Origin: Planctomycetota bacterium
GTDB taxonomy: Bacteria; Planctomycetota; Phycisphaerae; WQYP01
Reading direction: 5' to 3'
NCBI GenBank assembly: GCA_021851715.1
Contig: JAJZCR010000035.1
Location: forward strand, 1 to 36,291
DNA: 36,291 nt
A program made the translations under genes and the position numbers. The notes under the pieces are model-generated. The model was not told where the DNA came from. It saw only the letters and a program-made list of their open reading frames with translations, and did not search any database. This document shows positions 35,134-36,291 of this stretch, piece by piece; positions within the stretch are counted from its first letter, which is position 1; the number at the start of each line of letters is the position of its first letter.

Positions 35134-35357
35134 AAAATAACCTTCTTCACAGTCATGTCACCATTATCATAAAACGGTATTAATGCGAAGTCGTGCGGTG
35201 AGAGTCGTGATTTTATCCTAAAAACTCCACTCACGACGATGCCGATCTTGATCCTCATCGGGCTTTGCCGAAAATATTGAAAGTTCACTGTCCAAGAGTT
35301 TCTCCACAAGCTAAAGGGAAGTCATGCCTCCACAGCCTGATTTCAAGGTGTCGCCAA

Positions 35358-36281
35358 TCACGGCGGCGGAGATAGAATGCTCCATTTTGCAGCGCTGCGG
35401 TTGTAGTCGATATACTCGCCGGTAAAGTCGTAAAAATAATTTGTTATGCTGCCTGGATTGGGCCAAGGGCCGGAGAATGGCTCCTGATTTATCAACTGGC
35501 CGGGCGTGAAAGAGGCGGCATGTCCATCATAAAAAGCTACGTTGGCCCACGAATCGTCCAGGCTCATGCCGTGCAGAAAACGTATCGCGCCCTGGCCGTA
35601 ATATGTGGCACCGCGATCCGGCTGGAACTCCCCAATCATGCCAAAACCATTGGCCGGGGCATCCATGGAGTCACCAAGCATAATCGTCCCCGCCGGGTCC
35701 GAAACATTTAACGGGCGTTCGATGGTGGCGGTAAATTGCGATCCATCAGGGTGCGTGTAGGTTCCGTTCGTCGTAAAGACCGTTCCCTGCGGCCAATCAT
35801 TGGGTTGAAGCATCGCATAGCAACTGGCACCCATTCCGGGTTGGCCTACCGGATCATAATAGCCGTACGGTGCAGCCGGGCACACGCTTACTCTCGGCGA
35901 CAGGTATACTTCGCTGTTGTGGACCTGATTCATGTCGTACCCTCGGCAGAGGAACATGTTCCAGTCATCGATGTTTCCGGAATACCAGCCAAAGGAGGAT
36001 TCCTCCAAAATAAAACCGTTCCAGTCAGCGGTGTATTCGTCCAAGCCCAAGGCGCATTGGCGTAAATTACTCAGACACACCGCCGACTCCGCCTGCGCCC
36101 TCGCCGCAGCCAATGCAGGAAGTAGCAGTGCGATCAGGACGACAATGATCAAGATCACCACCAACAGTTCCACCAGGGTAAAACCGTGTAGGGGCCGGCG
36201 GAACCCGTTAAAATTCCGCAGTGTGTGTGACTTTTTACAACCCCTGACACGGAGAATCCTATTATGCCCGAAGCCGCTCAA
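35358..36281 (-). CDS. type II pseudopilin-like protein with prepilin leader
   Basis: This protein of about 307 residues has a basic leader ending G|FTLVELLVVILIIVVLIALL, the prepilin peptidase site and hydrophobic helix. The globular part ends with ANVAFYDGHAASF, the H...DG pattern typical of planctomycete pseudopilin-like proteins that occur in many copies per genome. The usual role of the family is assembly into type II secretion/pilus-like fibres, but these paralogues are largely uncharacterised. The first start seen is TTG 36281; no ATG lies in the leader, and the frame continues to the window edge without a stop, so the gene may begin a little outside. The GH16 gene follows after 224 bases, suggesting an exported-enzyme group. 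Confidence 0.85.
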   Translation of the reverse strand: MSGFGHNRILRVRGCKKSHTLRNFNGFRRPLHGFTLVELLVVILIIVVLIALLLPALAAARAQAESAVCLSNLRQCALGLDEYTADWNGFILEESSFGWYSGNIDDWNMFLCRGYDMNQVHNSEVYLSPRVSVCPAAPYGYYDPVGQPGMGASCYAMLQPNDWPQGTVFTTNGTYTHPDGSQFTATIERPLNVSDPAGTIMLGDSMDAPANGFGMIGEFQPDRGATYYGQGAIRFLHGMSLDDSWANVAFYDGHAASFTPGQLINQEPFSGPWPNPGSITNYFYDFTGEYIDYNRSAAKWSILSPPP

Positions 36282-36291
36282 ACCTTCAAAT

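Overview
The window looks like a chromosomal segment of a planctomycete, most likely a Phycisphaerae-type lineage. This is inferred from gene content only: a pseudopilin with a long leader and an H...DG C-terminal motif, a planctomycete/verrucomicrobial secreted domain, a formylglycine-type sulfatase, two conserved hypothetical families that I associate with this superphylum, frequent TTG/GTG starts and GC in the mid-fifties. No rRNA, tRNA, insertion sequence, CRISPR array or phage gene was seen.

Positions 1-6000 hold a FadL-like outer-membrane porin (minus strand, runs off the left edge), a PhoR/PhoB-like two-component pair (minus), a HIT-family nucleotide hydrolase and a processive family 2 glycosyltransferase (plus).

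Positions 6073-19582 are the most distinctive part: nine consecutive plus-strand genes. They encode a membrane-anchored cupredoxin, a His-rich P1B-type metal ATPase, three SPFH (band 7) proteins in a row (a polytopic HflK-like protein, an HflC-like protein and an HflK-like protein), an ABC-2 type ATPase, its permease with a very large extracytoplasmic insertion, and two membrane-anchored proteins of unknown function. Spacing is short, with one TGATG overlap. I read this as a candidate SPFH-scaffolded membrane transport system, possibly linked to metal handling. No function has been shown by the sequence alone.

Positions 19845-24331 carry a rhomboid protease with a TPR-like tail and a CbiX-type chelatase with a C-terminal Cys cluster (both minus), a quinone oxidoreductase (plus) and a sulfatase (minus).

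Positions 24700-32844 form a methionine-cycle neighbourhood. A SahR-like ArsR-methyltransferase fusion sits directly upstream of ahcY (minus). Divergently lie manA, an RsuA/RluB-type pseudouridine synthase and full-length cobalamin-dependent metH (plus). Past metH is a 218-base convergent gap containing four strong hairpins, each with a five-base loop.

Positions 33063-36281 (minus) encode three exported proteins: a pseudopilin-like protein, a GH16 glycoside hydrolase and a small secreted protein, consistent with cell-surface or polysaccharide functions.
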